From Gammaproteobacteria bacterium (GTDB lineage Bacteria > Pseudomonadota > Gammaproteobacteria > Pseudomonadales > Cellvibrionaceae): a stretch of DNA of 14,174 nt. The stretch's first letter is position 1; each line of letters opens with the position of its first letter. Positions 14,135 to 14,174 of this stretch are shown piece by piece. The stretch spans positions 1-14,174 of the forward strand of contig JAGKWY010000154.1 of NCBI GenBank assembly GCA_021151625.1. Direction: 5' to 3'. The translations under genes and the position numbers were made by a program. Below the pieces are notes generated by a model. It searched no databases, had not been told where the DNA came from, and saw nothing but the letters and a program-made list of their open reading frames with translations.

Positions 14135-14174
14135 CTATCGGCTGATTCCCGCAAAGCTTAAAGACTTATTTTCG

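Overview
The window reads as chromosomal, core-type DNA from a gammaproteobacterium. Base composition is roughly balanced and coding density is high. TopA, Uup, Slt, CheV and the trigger factor N-terminus all look pseudomonad or Cellvibrio-like. From memory, the arrangement DUF6586/topA and usp/uup/slt also occurs in Pseudomonas; I infer Cellvibrionaceae or a relative but cannot prove it. No phage, IS, CRISPR or integron signal was seen.

Layout. (1) 1-271, minus: tRNA-Leu(UAG) followed by the start of tig, which runs off the left edge. (2) 437-3649, minus: topA, a terminator, then a DUF6586-type gene. (3) 3714-5519: a membrane-anchored helical protein (+), a second single-pass membrane protein (-) whose 3' end overlaps it, and a universal stress protein (+). 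(4) 5534-9364: uup (-) and slt (+), head to head with only a tiny gap. (5) 9389-10368: a palindromic terminator shared by slt and a convergent cheV (-). (6) 10369-10797: a 429-bp gene-poor stretch with a likely small transcript or leader (promoter, short ORF, hairpins, Rho-independent terminator). (7) 10798-12477: a small membrane protein and an EAL-HDOD signalling protein (+). (8) 12470-14095, minus: a glutaredoxin-like protein and a DUF5610-type protein whose 5' leader can fold over its ribosome binding site.

The genes do not form one pathway. Housekeeping (tRNA, protein folding, DNA supercoiling, ribosome-associated ATPase, murein recycling) sits beside signalling (CheV, EAL-HDOD, Usp). 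The most unusual points are: Slt with no signal peptide beside an abnormally short divergent intergenic gap; the leader/attenuator-like unit at about 10532-10742; the SD-sequestering hairpin before the DUF5610 gene; and a seven-codon ORF with a strong SD that ends one base before the start codon of the gene at 3714. I found no convincing new multi-gene system.
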